64,000 nucleotides of DNA from Janthinobacterium sp. BJB426 (lineage in GTDB: Bacteria; Pseudomonadota; Gammaproteobacteria; Burkholderiales; Burkholderiaceae_D): positions 186,001-250,000 of the forward strand of contig NZ_PDZL01000003.1 in NCBI RefSeq assembly GCF_002735705.1, read 5' to 3'. The stretch's first letter is position 1. Every line of letters begins with the position of its first letter. Positions 44,274-54,449 of this stretch are shown here, piece by piece. Both the position numbers and the translations under genes were made by a program. The notes beneath the pieces were generated by a model that saw nothing but the letters and a program-made list of their open reading frames with translations, was not told where the DNA came from and did no database searches.

Positions 44274-45734
44274 TCAGTGCTGGCCGATCTTCATGATTTT
44301 CAGCGCATTCGTGCCGCCGACCTTGCCCATCGGCTCGCCCCAGGTCAGCACGACGGTGTCGCCCTTGGTCACGACTTTATGTTCCACCAGCAAATCTTCC
44401 GCCTGCTGCAAGACCTTGTCGCGGTCCGTGCCGGACGTCAGTTCCAGGGTGCTGACGTTGCGGTACAGGGCCAGCTTGCGGCGCGTACCCACGCTCGGGG
44501 TCAGCGCGACGATGGGGATATCGATGTTGCAACGGCTCATCCACAGTGCCGTCGAACCCGATTCCGTCAGGGTGGCAATCGCTTTGACGCGCAAATGATG
44601 GGCCGTAAACAGGGCGCCATACGCGATCGACTGGTCAATGCGCGAGAACGTGGCGTTGAGGAAATCGGCGTCCAGCTTGCAGGTATCCCACTTTTCCGCG
44701 TCCAGGCAGATGGCGGCCATCGCTTCCACCGTTTCGATCGGGTAACGGCCCGAGGCCGTTTCCGCCGACGTCATGACGGCGTCCGTGCCGTCGAGCACGG
44801 CATTCGCCACGTCGGACACTTCCGCGCGGGTCGGCACGGCGTTGACGATCATCGATTCCATCATCTGCGTGGCCGTGATCGCCAGTTTATTTGACGCGCG
44901 CGCCATCTTGATCATGCGCTTTTGCAAGGCCGGCACGGCCGCGTTGCCCACTTCCACGGCCAGGTCGCCGCGCGCCACCATGATGCCGTCGGAAGCGTCG
45001 AGAATTTCTTGCAGCGCTGGAATGGCTTCCGCGCGCTCGATCTTGGCGATCATCATCGGCTTGTGGTCCCACGCTTCGCCGGCGATGTTGGCCAGCTGGC
45101 GCGCCATGACCATGTCGGTGGCGTTTTTCGGGAAGGACACGGCCACGTAATCGGCCTGGAAGCTCATCGCCGTCTTCACGTCTTCCATGTCTTTCGCCGT
45201 CAGGGCCGGCGCGGACAAGCCGCCGCCCTGACGGTTGATGCCCTTGTTGTTCGACAATTCGCCGCCGATCTTGACGGTCGTATGGATTTCGCTGCCGACG
45301 ACTTTGTCGACCGTCAGCACGATCAGGCCGTCGTTGAGCAACAATACGTCGGCGGCGCGCAAGTCGCGCGGCAATTCCTTGTAGTCGAGACCGCAACGCT
45401 CCAGGTTGCCCAGTTCGCCGTTCTCGCCCCATTTCGCGTCGAGAATGAACTTGGCGCCGTTTTCCAGGAAAATCTTGCCTTCTTCAAACTTGCCCACGCG
45501 AATTTTCGGGCCTTGCAAGTCGGCCATGATGGCCACTTCGCGGCCGCACAGGGCTGCCGCCTCGCGCACCATGCGGGCGCGGTCGATATGGTCTTGCGCC
45601 TTGCCATGCGAAAAGTTCAGGCGCACGACGTCGACGCCGGCCTTGAACATGCGGACCAGGGTATCGATGTCGTTCGAAGCGGGGCCGATGGTGGAAACGA
45701 TCTTGGTGGCGCGTTGCTGTACTTGCATGGTCAT
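44274..45734 (-). CDS. pyk: pyruvate kinase
   Basis: The 486-residue protein starts near TKIVSTIGPASNDIDTL and has NFSHG, the active-site helix segment IMVARGDLAVE and a C-terminal regulatory domain. It converts phosphoenolpyruvate and ADP to pyruvate and ATP. The length fits the bacterial type II (PykA-like, AMP-activated) group better than PykF-type enzymes (about 470). A second in-frame ATG two codons in is an alternative start. It is followed upstream on the same strand by gap, 86 bp away. Confidence 0.97.
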   Translation of the reverse strand: MTMQVQQRATKIVSTIGPASNDIDTLVRMFKAGVDVVRLNFSHGKAQDHIDRARMVREAAALCGREVAIMADLQGPKIRVGKFEEGKIFLENGAKFILDAKWGENGELGNLERCGLDYKELPRDLRAADVLLLNDGLIVLTVDKVVGSEIHTTVKIGGELSNNKGINRQGGGLSAPALTAKDMEDVKTAMSFQADYVAVSFPKNATDMVMARQLANIAGEAWDHKPMMIAKIERAEAIPALQEILDASDGIMVARGDLAVEVGNAAVPALQKRMIKMARASNKLAITATQMMESMIVNAVPTRAEVSDVANAVLDGTDAVMTSAETASGRYPIETVEAMAAICLDAEKWDTCKLDADFLNATFSRIDQSIAYGALFTAHHLRVKAIATLTESGSTALWMSRCNIDIPIVALTPSVGTRRKLALYRNVSTLELTSGTDRDKVLQQAEDLLVEHKVVTKGDTVVLTWGEPMGKVGGTNALKIMKIGQH

Positions 45735-45820
45735 GGTTGCTGCTTTCTAAAATAAGTTGCTACAAGGGCCAGCCTTGTGGGCCGGCCGTCCTGGTGCGCT
45801 GGATCAGCGGTACTACGTTC

Positions 45821-46831
45821 TTACTTGGCCGCCATCAGGGCGACCGTGGTGTCCAACATGCGGTTCGAGAAGCCCCACTCGTTGTCGTACCACGACGACA
45901 CTTTCACGAGGCGGCCCGAAACCTTGGTCAAGGTCGAATCGAAGTTCGACGAGGCCGGGTTGTGGTTGAAATCGATGGAAACGAGCGGTTCCGTCTGGTA
46001 CGTCAGGATGCCTTTCAGGGCGCCTTCGGACGCCGTTTTCAGCAAGGCGTTGACTTCCTCGACCGTCGTGTCGCGCTTGGCGATGAAAGACAGGTCGACC
46101 AGCGACACGTTGATCGTCGGCACGCGGATGGCAAAGCCATCGAGCTTGCCATTCAGTTCCGGCAAGACCAGGCCGACGGCGGCCGCCGCCCCCGTCTTGG
46201 TGGGAATCATCGAATGCGTGGCTGAACGGGCGCGGCGCAAGTCTTCATGCATCACGTCGGAGAGCACCTGGTCATTCGTGTAAGCGTGCACGGTGGTCAT
46301 CAAGCCCGATTCGATGCCGATGGCGTCGTTCAGCGGTTTCACTAATGGCGCCAGGCAATTCGTCGTGCACGACGCGTTGGAAATCACGGTGTCCGTGGCT
46401 TTCAGCACGTGCTGGTTGACGCCGAACACGATGGTGGCGTCCACGTCCTTGCCGCCCGGTGCGGAAATGATGACTTTTTTCGCGCCGCCCTTCAAATGGG
46501 CCGAGGCTTTTTCCTTGGTCGTGAAGAAACCCGTGCATTCGAGCACCACATCAACGCCCAACTCTCCCCACGGTATCAGGGCCGGATCGCGCTGCGCGAA
46601 GACGCGGATGCGATCGCCATTGACGAGCATGTTCTCGCCGTCGATGGTGACGACGCCGGGAAACTTGCCGTGTACCGTGTCGTAGCGCGTCAGATGGGCA
46701 TTCGACTTGGCGTCGCCCAGGTCATTGATGGCGACGATTTCGATATCCTGCTGCTTGCCGCCTTCATAGAACGCGCGCAAGACATTGCGGCCGATGCGGC
46801 CATAGCCATTGATGGCAACTTTGATGGTCAT
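45821..46831 (-). CDS. gap: glyceraldehyde-3-phosphate dehydrogenase
   Basis: The 336-residue protein has the NAD-binding [10 protein letters not shown] start, the catalytic [12 protein letters not shown] with Cys155, and the C-terminal [12 protein letters not shown]. Asp37 near the end of the second beta strand (INDLGD) indicates NAD rather than NADP preference. It oxidises glyceraldehyde-3-phosphate to 1,3-bisphosphoglycerate. The GGAGACAGC ribosome-binding site is strong. It lies 32 bp downstream of ppc. Confidence 0.97.
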   Translation of the reverse strand: MTIKVAINGYGRIGRNVLRAFYEGGKQQDIEIVAINDLGDAKSNAHLTRYDTVHGKFPGVVTIDGENMLVNGDRIRVFAQRDPALIPWGELGVDVVLECTGFFTTKEKASAHLKGGAKKVIISAPGGKDVDATIVFGVNQHVLKATDTVISNASCTTNCLAPLVKPLNDAIGIESGLMTTVHAYTNDQVLSDVMHEDLRRARSATHSMIPTKTGAAAAVGLVLPELNGKLDGFAIRVPTINVSLVDLSFIAKRDTTVEEVNALLKTASEGALKGILTYQTEPLVSIDFNHNPASSNFDSTLTKVSGRLVKVSSWYDNEWGFSNRMLDTTVALMAAK

Positions 46832-46863
46832 GCTGTCTCCTTGATATTGTTTAAATGAATCAA

Positions 46864-49617
46864 TTAACCGCTATTGCGCAACCCCGCCGCGATGCCATTG
46901 ATCGACAAATGAATGCCCGTGCGCGCCGCCGCATCCTGCTTGCCCTCGCGGAAGCGTTTCAACAGCTCCACCTGCACGTGATTGAGCGGGTCGATGTACG
47001 GGAAACGGTTGCGTATGGACCGCTGCATCAGCGGGTTGGCTTGCTGCAACTCTTCCTGGCCCGTGATCAGTTTCAAGGCGTCCAGGGTGGCCGCGTATTC
47101 GGCGCGGATGCGCGTGAAGATGGCCTCGCGCAATACTTTATCCTTGACGAGTTCCGCATACTTGCCGGCAATGGCGATGTCGCTTTTGGCCAGCACCATA
47201 TCCATGTTCGACAGCAAGGACGTGAAGAATGGCCAGTCCGTGTACATGCCACGCAGCACGTCCGCGCCATCGGCGGGATGGGCGGCCAGGTAGGCTTGCA
47301 CGGCGGAACCGAAACCGAACCAACCCGGCAGCATCAAGCGGCATTGCGCCCAGCTCAGGACCCAGGGAATGGCGCGCAAATCCTCGATGGACGTGGATTT
47401 CTTGCGCGAGGCGGGACGGCTGCCGATATTCAGGGCGGCAATCTCCGCGATCACCGTCGATTCCCAGAAATACTGTTCAAAGCCTTCCGTACCGTAGACG
47501 AGGTCGCGGTAGGCGTTCAGGGCCGTGCCGGACAGCTCTTCCATCGCGGTCAGGTGGCCCGCGCCGGCCGAAGCCTTCGGCTGCAGCTGTGCCTGCGGCA
47601 GCAGGGTCGACTGGATGGTGGCGGCCACCAGCACTTCCAGGTTGCGGCGCCCCACTTCCGGGTTCGCATACTTGGCCGTGATGACTTCGCCCTGCTCCGT
47701 CAGGCGGATCTGTCCCTGCACGGCGCCGGCCGGTTGGGCCAGGATGGCTTCATAGCTGGGTCCGCCGCCGCGGCCGACGGAACCGCCGCGGCCGTGGAAC
47801 AAGCGCAGCTTGATCTGGTATTGCTTGAAGACCGTCACCAGCTCGATCTCGGCCTTGTAGAGTTCCCAGCCGGACGTGAGGAAGCCGCCGTCCTTGTTGC
47901 TGTCGGAATAGCCAAGCATGACTTCCTGCTGGTCCGCGCGCGATTCGAGCAAGCCACGGTAGAACGGCAAGCCGAAGGCGCGCGCCATGATGGCGGGGCC
48001 GGCGCGCAAGTCGTCGATGGTTTCAAACAGGGGAATGATGTTGACATCCACTTCGCGGCTGTCCTGGCGCAGCAAGCCCACTTCTTTCAGCAGCAAGGCC
48101 ACTTCCAGCAAGTCCGAGACGCTGGCTGCCTTCGAAATGATGCAGTTCGGCACAGATTCCGCGCCGTATTTGACATGGGCTTCGCGCACGGCGCGGAAGA
48201 TGTCGAGTTCGGACGTCGTTTCTTCCGAGTATTGCGCATACGGCGACGTCAGCAGGCGTGGCGACTCCAGCTCGGCCAGCAGCAAGCTGATGCGCTGCTC
48301 TTCATCGAGGTCGAGGTAGACGAGGCCCGGCTGGGCACCGGCGAACAGTTCGCCCACGATGCGCTCATGCACGTCGGAATTCTGGCGCAAGTCCAGCGGC
48401 GCCAGCGAGAAACCGAAAACCTTGACGGCGCGGCGCAGCTGGCGCAGCCGGCCACGGGCCAGCGCGCGCAAGCCATTGCTGACGAGCGAATGCTGGACCA
48501 CGTCCAGGTCGGCCAGCAGTTCGGCAGCGGCCGCGTAGGGCTGCACGCCATCGGCTTGCTTGCCTTTGCCGGAGAGAACCACGCGCGTGGCGTCCAGGCG
48601 CGCATGGATGCCGTGCAAGGCGCGGCGGTACGGCTCGTCCACGCGGTGCGGCGACGCATCGGCCGAGCGTTCCGCCAGCGCGCGCAGCGGTTCGCTGCAG
48701 GCGTTCAGTATTTGCGCCAACGACAGCTGCGATGCGAGCTTGCGCAATTCGCCCAGGTAAAAATCGAGCACCTTGTCGGCCTGCGTTTGCAGGGTGCTGC
48801 GCAGGATGTCGGCCGTGACAAACGGGTTGCCGTCGCGGTCGCCGCCGATCCAGCTGCCGACCTTCATGAAATTGGGTAATTCCGCATCTTCCCAGCGGGC
48901 GTCGCGCTGGGCCAGCATGGTTTCCAGCGAGGAATATAATTTCGGCAATTCGCGCAAAATCGTGTGGTCGTAGAATGACAGGCCATTGGCCACTTCATCC
49001 ATGACGGACAGCTTGCTGGTGCGCAGCAGACGCGTCTGCCACAGGGTGACGATGCCGCGGCCCAGCGCTTCTTCGTTTTGCTCGGCTTCTTCCGGCGTCA
49101 TTTGCACACGGTCGCGCTCGCTCAACAGGCGCGCGATGGCCATCTGGCAATTCTGGATGCTCTTGCGCTGCACTTCCGTCGGGTGCGCCGTGAAGACAGG
49201 GCTGACGAACGCATCTTCAAAGAAGGTTTCCAGCGCATCGGCCTTGCCGGCGTCAAACACATTGCCGACGGCATGGCTGAGGCTACCCTGGCGCGGCGGC
49301 GAACCGGCGATCAAATGGGCGCGCGTGCGGCGGATGTGATGCTGGTCTTCCGCAATATTGGCCAGCAGCGAGAAATAGCTGAAAGCGCGCGTCAATTGCG
49401 TGGTTTCTTCCTGCGACAGCGCTTGCAGCGCGTCCGACAGTTGCGCGCGCGCCGCTTCATCATTGTCGCGGCGGAAACGGATGGCCAGCTGGCGCACATG
49501 TTCGATACGCTCGAAAGCGGGGTCGCCCAGGTGGTTGCGGATGGCGTCGCCCAGCAGACGGCCCAGCTGGCGGATATCGCTGCTCAGCAGCTCGTCTTTC
49601 ACTTCATTCATTTGCAT
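46864..49617 (-). CDS. ppc: phosphoenolpyruvate carboxylase
   Basis: From the ATG at 49617 the protein has 917 residues, close to the family norm. The catalytic histidine motif [11 protein letters not shown], the [10 protein letters not shown] loop, the [14 protein letters not shown] segment and the conserved C-terminal RNSG are all present. It carboxylates PEP to oxaloacetate, replenishing the TCA cycle. An ATG at 49611 is an alternative start. With gap and pyk on the same strand it forms a glycolysis/anaplerosis block around PEP. Confidence 0.97.
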   Translation of the reverse strand: MQMNEVKDELLSSDIRQLGRLLGDAIRNHLGDPAFERIEHVRQLAIRFRRDNDEAARAQLSDALQALSQEETTQLTRAFSYFSLLANIAEDQHHIRRTRAHLIAGSPPRQGSLSHAVGNVFDAGKADALETFFEDAFVSPVFTAHPTEVQRKSIQNCQMAIARLLSERDRVQMTPEEAEQNEEALGRGIVTLWQTRLLRTSKLSVMDEVANGLSFYDHTILRELPKLYSSLETMLAQRDARWEDAELPNFMKVGSWIGGDRDGNPFVTADILRSTLQTQADKVLDFYLGELRKLASQLSLAQILNACSEPLRALAERSADASPHRVDEPYRRALHGIHARLDATRVVLSGKGKQADGVQPYAAAAELLADLDVVQHSLVSNGLRALARGRLRQLRRAVKVFGFSLAPLDLRQNSDVHERIVGELFAGAQPGLVYLDLDEEQRISLLLAELESPRLLTSPYAQYSEETTSELDIFRAVREAHVKYGAESVPNCIISKAASVSDLLEVALLLKEVGLLRQDSREVDVNIIPLFETIDDLRAGPAIMARAFGLPFYRGLLESRADQQEVMLGYSDSNKDGGFLTSGWELYKAEIELVTVFKQYQIKLRLFHGRGGSVGRGGGPSYEAILAQPAGAVQGQIRLTEQGEVITAKYANPEVGRRNLEVLVAATIQSTLLPQAQLQPKASAGAGHLTAMEELSGTALNAYRDLVYGTEGFEQYFWESTVIAEIAALNIGSRPASRKKSTSIEDLRAIPWVLSWAQCRLMLPGWFGFGSAVQAYLAAHPADGADVLRGMYTDWPFFTSLLSNMDMVLAKSDIAIAGKYAELVKDKVLREAIFTRIRAEYAATLDALKLITGQEELQQANPLMQRSIRNRFPYIDPLNHVQVELLKRFREGKQDAAARTGIHLSINGIAAGLRNSG

Positions 49618-49968
49618 GGTATGTATTTCCTGGGGCGGCCACGGCGGCACCGCACAGATTGCGTAGTTCGCGCTTCCCTGCCCGGGAAACGCCCATCGTC
49701 GAATTTGTAGTAAATTTACCTTATTGCTTCACCATCCTCTTGATTTCCATCAATAAAAATCCCACCCAAAGGACCAGCAAGGGCTTACGAGCTGTTTGCC
49801 AAGGCAACAATATGAAAATTTACTACGCATTTAGGCGAAAGGCAATCAACTTTTGTCTTTCGAGGCTGAAAAGTGACGGCGCAACACACAGGCAACACAC
49901 AGGGCCTGCCCTCTCCTGTATGCTGCGGTTGAAACAAGGATGTAATCCACATCTTATGAACGAACCCC
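49618..49968. other. intergenic region between ppc and nsrR
   Basis: This 351-bp divergent region is AT-rich in its middle. It contains an inverted pair GTAGTAAATTT (49707-49717) and AAATTTACTAC (49816-49826), about 99 bp apart, and an NsrR-like dyad close to the nsrR start. No open frame with family resemblance was seen. Promoters for ppc (leftward) and nsrR (rightward) should lie here. Confidence 0.55.
49936..49956. promoter_or_regulatory. candidate NsrR autoregulatory site
   Basis: The dyad GATGTAATCCACATC sits 13 bp before the nsrR start and resembles NsrR half-sites (GATGYA...). A second site of the same type precedes the hemerythrin-hmp operon at 54283. Confidence 0.45.
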
Positions 49969-50424
49969 ATGCGACTGACTGCCTACACTGACTACACCCT
50001 GCGCACCCTGATGTACCTGGGCGTGCACCGCGACCGCCTCGTGACCATCCAGGACATCGCCGACCTGCACTCCATCTCGAAGAATCACTTGATGAAGGTG
50101 GTCCACCAGCTGGGCCTGTCAGGCATCGTGGAAACGGTGCGTGGGAGAAATGGCGGCCTGCGCCTGGCGCGCGACCCGGCCGAGATCAATATCGGCACCG
50201 TCGTGCGCGAGACGGAAAACGATTTTTTCATGGCGGAATGTTTTAACAAGGAAAACAATACCTGCCCGCTCACGCCCGATTGCCTGCTGAAGGCCAAGCT
50301 GGGCCAGGCCACGGCCGCCTTTCTGGCCGTGCTCGACACGGTGACCCTGGCCTCGATACTCGAAGCGACGCCGGGTGCGCCCGCGCTGGCGGCGGGCGTG
50401 ATCCCCCTGCACGTGGCAAAGTAA
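49969..50424 (+). CDS. nsrR: Rrf2-family nitric-oxide-sensing repressor NsrR
   Basis: The 151-residue protein has the Rrf2 winged helix (MRLTAYTDYTLRTLMYLG, then ISKNHLMKVVHQLGLSGIVETVRGRNGGLRLA) and three cysteines in CFNKENNTCPLTPDC placed as the iron-sulfur ligands of NsrR. NO destroys the cluster and relieves repression of detoxification genes. The hemerythrin-hmp operon 2-4 kb away is the obvious target and carries a matching dyad. No Shine-Dalgarno is obvious before the ATG, which may mean low, tightly limited expression. Confidence 0.93.
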   Translation: MRLTAYTDYTLRTLMYLGVHRDRLVTIQDIADLHSISKNHLMKVVHQLGLSGIVETVRGRNGGLRLARDPAEINIGTVVRETENDFFMAECFNKENNTCPLTPDCLLKAKLGQATAAFLAVLDTVTLASILEATPGAPALAAGVIPLHVAK

Positions 50425-50435
50425 GCGCGCCAAAA

Positions 50436-50468
50436 ACAACAATGCCCGGCGAACCGGGCATTGTTTCT
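50436..50468. terminator. bidirectional rho-independent terminator
   Basis: AACAATGCCCGG and CCGGGCATTGTT form a 12-bp stem between the convergent nsrR and actP genes. T runs flank it on both strands (TTTGTT leftward, TTTCTTT rightward). Confidence 0.88.
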
Positions 50469-50486
50469 TTCAGCAACTCCTCTATA

Positions 50487-52172
50487 TCAATGCGCGCTGG
50501 CGCCTGCCGCGCCGATACCCGTTTCCGAACGCATTTGCTGCGCTTCGTAGCCTGCGCGGTCGATGCGCGCGCGCGGGCTCTTGTCGAGCACGGAGAACAG
50601 CCAGATGCCGACAAAACCGGCCGTCATCGAGAACAGCGCCGGCGAGGCGTAAGGGAACAGCGCTTCGCCATGACCGAGCACGTCAACCCACACGGATTTC
50701 GACACCACCGTCAGCGCGACGGCCGTGGTCAAACCGAGGAAACCGCCGATGGTGGCGCCCCGCGTGGTGCAATCCTTCCACAGGACCGACATGAACAGCA
50801 CGGGGAAGTTGGCCGAAGCGGCAATCGCGAAGGCCAGCGACACCATGAAGGCGATGTTCTGCTTTTCAAAGGCGATGCCCAGCACCACGGCGATAATGCC
50901 CAGCACGATCGTCGTCACGCGCGACACTTTCAATTCATTGGCACCCGTGGCCTTGCCCTTCTTGATGACTGTCGCATACAGGTCGTGCGACACGGCCGAC
51001 GCGCCCGACAGGGTCAAGCCCGCCACGACGGCCAGGATGGTGGCAAACGCGACAGCCGACATGAAGCCGAGGAAGACGTTGCCGCCCACGGCCTTGGCCA
51101 GATGCACGGCCGCCATGTTGTTACCGCCCAGCAGCTTGCCGGCCGCATCCTTGAACTCGGGATTGGTGCTCACCAGCACGATGGCGCCAAAGCCGATGAT
51201 GAAGGTCAGAATATAGAAATAGGCGATCCAGGTGGTAGCCCAGAACACGGATTTGCGCGCTTCCTTGGCGCTTGGCACCGTGAAGAACCGCATCAGGATG
51301 TGCGGCAAGCCGGCCGTGCCGAACATCAGCGCCATGCCGAAGGAGATGGCCGAGATCGGATCCTTGATGAAACTGCCAGGACCCATGATGGCTTCCTTGG
51401 TGGCGTGCACGTCCACCGACTTGGCAAACAGCGCTTCCGGGCTGAAATTGAATTGCGCCAGCACGGCCACGGCCATGAAGGTGGCGCCGCCCAGCAACAT
51501 CACGGCCTTGATGATCTGCACCCAGGTGGTGGCCGTCATGCCGCCGAACAGCACGTAAATCATCATCAAGGTACCGACCAGGACGACGGCGATCCAGTAT
51601 TCGAGGCCGAACAGCAGCTTGATCAGCTGGCCCGCGCCTACCATCTGCGCGATCAGGTAGAACGCCACGACGACGAGGGTGCCGGAAGCGGAAAAGATGC
51701 GGATCGGCGCCTGCTTGAAGCGGTAGGCGGCCACGTCGGCAAACGTGTAGCGGCCCAGGTTGCGCAAGCGCTCGGCCATCAAAAAGGTGATGATGGGCCA
51801 GCCGACGAGAAAGCCGATGGCATAGATCAGGCCATCGTAGCCGTTCAAGAAGACGGCGGCGGAAATGCCGAGGAACGATGCGGCCGACATATAGTCGCCG
51901 GCAATCGCCAGGCCATTCTGGAAGCCCGTGATGCCGCCGCCAGCCGTGTAGAAATCGGAAGCCGACTTGGTCTTCGCGGCCGCCCACTTGGTGATGAACA
52001 AGGTAAAAATGACGAAGGCGGCGAACATGATGATCGCCGTCCAGTTGGTCGGTTGCTTGACTGCCTGGCCCAGATCGGCGCCAGCCGCCAGCACGCTGCT
52101 GCTGGCGCCCGCCAGCAAGGTCAGGGCTGCCAGGCAGGCGAGTTTGCGTTGCGTCAATGGGGCGCCGTTCAT
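50487..52172 (-). CDS. actP: acetate:cation symporter ActP
   Basis: The 561-residue protein has a signal-like N-terminus followed by about 13 membrane helices of the sodium:solute symporter family. Family markers include [19 protein letters not shown] and [17 protein letters not shown]. It imports acetate and other short carboxylates. The start overlaps the DUF485 gene stop by 4 bp, the usual yjcH-actP arrangement. No acs gene is visible in the window. Confidence 0.95.
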   Translation of the reverse strand: MNGAPLTQRKLACLAALTLLAGASSSVLAAGADLGQAVKQPTNWTAIIMFAAFVIFTLFITKWAAAKTKSASDFYTAGGGITGFQNGLAIAGDYMSAASFLGISAAVFLNGYDGLIYAIGFLVGWPIITFLMAERLRNLGRYTFADVAAYRFKQAPIRIFSASGTLVVVAFYLIAQMVGAGQLIKLLFGLEYWIAVVLVGTLMMIYVLFGGMTATTWVQIIKAVMLLGGATFMAVAVLAQFNFSPEALFAKSVDVHATKEAIMGPGSFIKDPISAISFGMALMFGTAGLPHILMRFFTVPSAKEARKSVFWATTWIAYFYILTFIIGFGAIVLVSTNPEFKDAAGKLLGGNNMAAVHLAKAVGGNVFLGFMSAVAFATILAVVAGLTLSGASAVSHDLYATVIKKGKATGANELKVSRVTTIVLGIIAVVLGIAFEKQNIAFMVSLAFAIAASANFPVLFMSVLWKDCTTRGATIGGFLGLTTAVALTVVSKSVWVDVLGHGEALFPYASPALFSMTAGFVGIWLFSVLDKSPRARIDRAGYEAQQMRSETGIGAAGASAH

Positions 52173-52477
52173 GCCTGCACCCGTGCCTGGATGGCGCTGG
52201 TCAGGTCGTCGAATTGCTTGTTGGCGCGGCGCACATAAATGCCGGTGACCAGCACGGTAAACACGATGACGAACAGGCCGATCGGCATGCCCCAGGTCAT
52301 CACGCCTGCACCCGTTTTCGTGGCCAGGAATTCCTTGTTGAAGGCGATGAGCAGGATGTAGCCGTAATACACCAGCATCATCAGGCCCGTCAGCGCCCAG
52401 CCGAAGCGGGAACGCACCTTGACCAGCTGATGATAGCTGGGGTCGCCCTTGATTTTTTGAACCAGATCGTCATGCAT
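52169..52477 (-). CDS. DUF485 (YjcH-like) membrane protein
   Basis: The ATG at 52477 has ACAGGAGGC upstream and gives 102 residues with two helices ([20 protein letters not shown] and [17 protein letters not shown]). DUF485 proteins are cotranscribed with ActP-type symporters and may assist them; a direct role is not known. The stop overlaps actP. Confidence 0.9.
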   Translation of the reverse strand: MHDDLVQKIKGDPSYHQLVKVRSRFGWALTGLMMLVYYGYILLIAFNKEFLATKTGAGVMTWGMPIGLFVIVFTVLVTGIYVRRANKQFDDLTSAIQARVQA

Positions 52478-52605
52478 TGTGTTGCCTCCTGTTATGTAAA
52501 AGCGTGCTCTTTTGTGCGAGCTTGGATTCACAGTACAGCGCGAGGCTTACCCGCCCCTTACGGCAGCGTTTTTTCTCGCAGGGACAACACAAGGCAGGCA
52601 GAAAA

Positions 52606-53787
52606 TCAGTTCAAGGCGGCAGCCGGTCCGAAGAATTCATGGTGCGTCTGCTGTTCCGGCACGCCCAGCTCGCGCAGGTATTGCTTGACGGCCCGCATGA
52701 ATGGCTGCGGCCCCAGGAAATAGGCATCGACGTCGCGCGAGGCCGGCAGCCAGTGACCGAGCTGCTCTTTATTCAGCAAGCCGACGGCATCGGGCGCATC
52801 TTGCTCGCCGCCATGTTCCGCGTAGCAGTAATAACGCTGCAACTGCGGATGCTGCGCGGCCAGTGCATCGATCTGCGCGCGGAATGCATGCACGCCGTGG
52901 TTGCGCGCCGCGTGGATGAAATGCACGGGACGCTTGCCGCGCAGGGCCGCCGTCAGCATGGCCAGGGTCGGCGTGATACCCACGCCGCCGCTGATCAGCA
53001 CCAGCGGCTTGTCGCTATCCGTCAGCACGAAGTCGCCCGATGGCGGCGTCAGCTGAACGGTGTCGCCCGCCTGCACGTGATCGTGGAAGAAAGTCGACAC
53101 CTTGCCGCCCGCTTCGCGCTTGACGCTGATGCGGTACGTCTGGCCATTGCTGGCGGCCGACAAGGAGTACTGGCGGCGCATGGGCACGCCATCGACCGTG
53201 GCCAGCACGCCGATATATTGGCCTGGCGCAAAGTCGAGCACGGGCTGGCCATCGGCGGGCACCAGCAGGAAGGACGTGATCTCACCGCTTTCCACGACCT
53301 TGCTTTGCACCAGAAAATCGCGCGCGCCGCTCCAGCCGCCGGGTGCGGCCGCCTGCGCCTTGTAGATGCGCCCTTCTTCGCCGGCCAGGATGTCGGCCAG
53401 CTGGCCATACGCCGCGCCCCAGGCATCGATGACGGCGTCGCTGGCGACCTCTTCGCCCAGCACTTCGCGGATCGCTTGCAGCAGGCTGGCGCCCACCAGC
53501 GGATAGTGCTCGGCGCGGATCTGCAGGGCCACGTGCTTGTTGACGATGGTGGCCACGAGGTCACCGAGCGCATCGAGTTTATCGATATGTTTGGCATACA
53601 TCAGCACGCCATTGGCCAGTGCGCGCTGCTGGTCGCCGCTGTGCTGGTGCGCCTGGTTAAAGTACGGCAGCACTTCGGGATGGTCGCGGAACAGATTCTT
53701 GTAAAAGTGGCGCGTCAGCGCTTCACCGCCCTGCTCGAGGATGGGGACGGTGGCCGTGATGATGGCGCGTTGTTCTTGGGTCAGCAT
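52606..53787 (-). CDS. hmp: flavohemoglobin nitric oxide dioxygenase
   Basis: The 393-residue protein has an N-terminal globin domain (LTQEQRAIITATVPILEQ; proximal His in LMYAKHIDKLDALG). The FAD domain carries RRQYSLS and the NAD domain GGVGITPTLAML. It converts NO to nitrate with oxygen and NADH in the cytoplasm. Length and motifs match E. coli Hmp. It is 35 bp downstream of the hemerythrin gene and probably transcribed with it under NsrR. Confidence 0.97.
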   Translation of the reverse strand: MLTQEQRAIITATVPILEQGGEALTRHFYKNLFRDHPEVLPYFNQAHQHSGDQQRALANGVLMYAKHIDKLDALGDLVATIVNKHVALQIRAEHYPLVGASLLQAIREVLGEEVASDAVIDAWGAAYGQLADILAGEEGRIYKAQAAAPGGWSGARDFLVQSKVVESGEITSFLLVPADGQPVLDFAPGQYIGVLATVDGVPMRRQYSLSAASNGQTYRISVKREAGGKVSTFFHDHVQAGDTVQLTPPSGDFVLTDSDKPLVLISGGVGITPTLAMLTAALRGKRPVHFIHAARNHGVHAFRAQIDALAAQHPQLQRYYCYAEHGGEQDAPDAVGLLNKEQLGHWLPASRDVDAYFLGPQPFMRAVKQYLRELGVPEQQTHHEFFGPAAALN

Positions 53788-53822
53788 GTAAAACTCCTGT
53801 GTATATTTATTTGTAAGCGGTC

Positions 53823-54236
53823 TCAGGCCAGCGTTTCAACGGCTGGATATAACTCGTGGTCTTCGCGGCGCATGCGCTGGAACAGCGCGTGCAGCACGGT
53901 ATTGGCTTCGCTGCGGAAGGCTTCCGGTTCCGCTTCCAGGCGCACGGGCGTATTCCAGCGGCCGGCGAAATCGAGGTAGGCGCCGGCGATGCCGTGCATT
54001 TCGTTTTCGTACTGACGTCCCAGTTGTGCCACCCTGGCCACGCCGGACGCTTGCGCGGCCGGATACAGGTAGCGCTGCTCGACGGCCAGGTGCAGCTTGA
54101 TCAAGCCGCTCATGGCGATGATCTGGTCGGCAATGGCCCGCGCCTGCGCGGCCACACCGCCGCGCGCCAGCTCGCGCAAGTCGTCGATGGCGGCCAGGAT
54201 GTCCAGGTGCTGCTGTTTGAATTTGTCGATATTCAT
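53823..54236 (-). CDS. hemerythrin HHE domain protein
   Basis: The 137-residue protein has the di-iron hemerythrin pattern: QQHLDIL, LIKLHLAVEQRYLYP with a following Glu/Tyr, NEMHGI and EDHELYP. It is a soluble four-helix bundle that may bind O2 or NO or help repair iron-sulfur centres, as some HHE proteins do. First gene before hmp. An NsrR-like dyad 50-70 bp upstream suggests it is induced by nitrosative stress. Confidence 0.88.
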   Translation of the reverse strand: MNIDKFKQQHLDILAAIDDLRELARGGVAAQARAIADQIIAMSGLIKLHLAVEQRYLYPAAQASGVARVAQLGRQYENEMHGIAGAYLDFAGRWNTPVRLEAEPEAFRSEANTVLHALFQRMRREDHELYPAVETLA

Positions 54237-54282
54237 GGCGTGTTTCTCTTGTTGAGTGTTCCCAGTGTAGCGGAATTCACTT

Positions 54283-54306
54283 AAACATGCAAATTACATG
54301 CATCTT
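54283..54306 (-). promoter_or_regulatory. NsrR-type operator upstream of hemerythrin-hmp
   Basis: The minus-strand sequence AAGATGCATGTAATTTGCAT (and following GTTT) is an inverted repeat of the NsrR half-site form GATGCAT, separated by TAATT. It lies 47-70 bp upstream of the hemerythrin start. Confidence 0.65.
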
Positions 54307-54378
54307 TAAATAGCCAGTATTTCATACTGACATGGCCACTATGTGCGGCATGGAACACAAGCTACGGCCATGTCTGCT

Positions 54379-54384
54379 TATAAT
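54379..54384 (+). promoter_or_regulatory. candidate -10 element of the rsbR promoter
   Basis: A perfect TATAAT stands about 65 bp before the rsbR start. No strong -35 element is seen at 17 bp, so the promoter is either weak or activator-assisted. Confidence 0.4.
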
Positions 54385-54449
54385 TTATTCATCACAGCGC
54401 GGGCCCGTTTGCGGCCGTGCCGCACCCTCCACTCCAGCCAAGGATGAGT

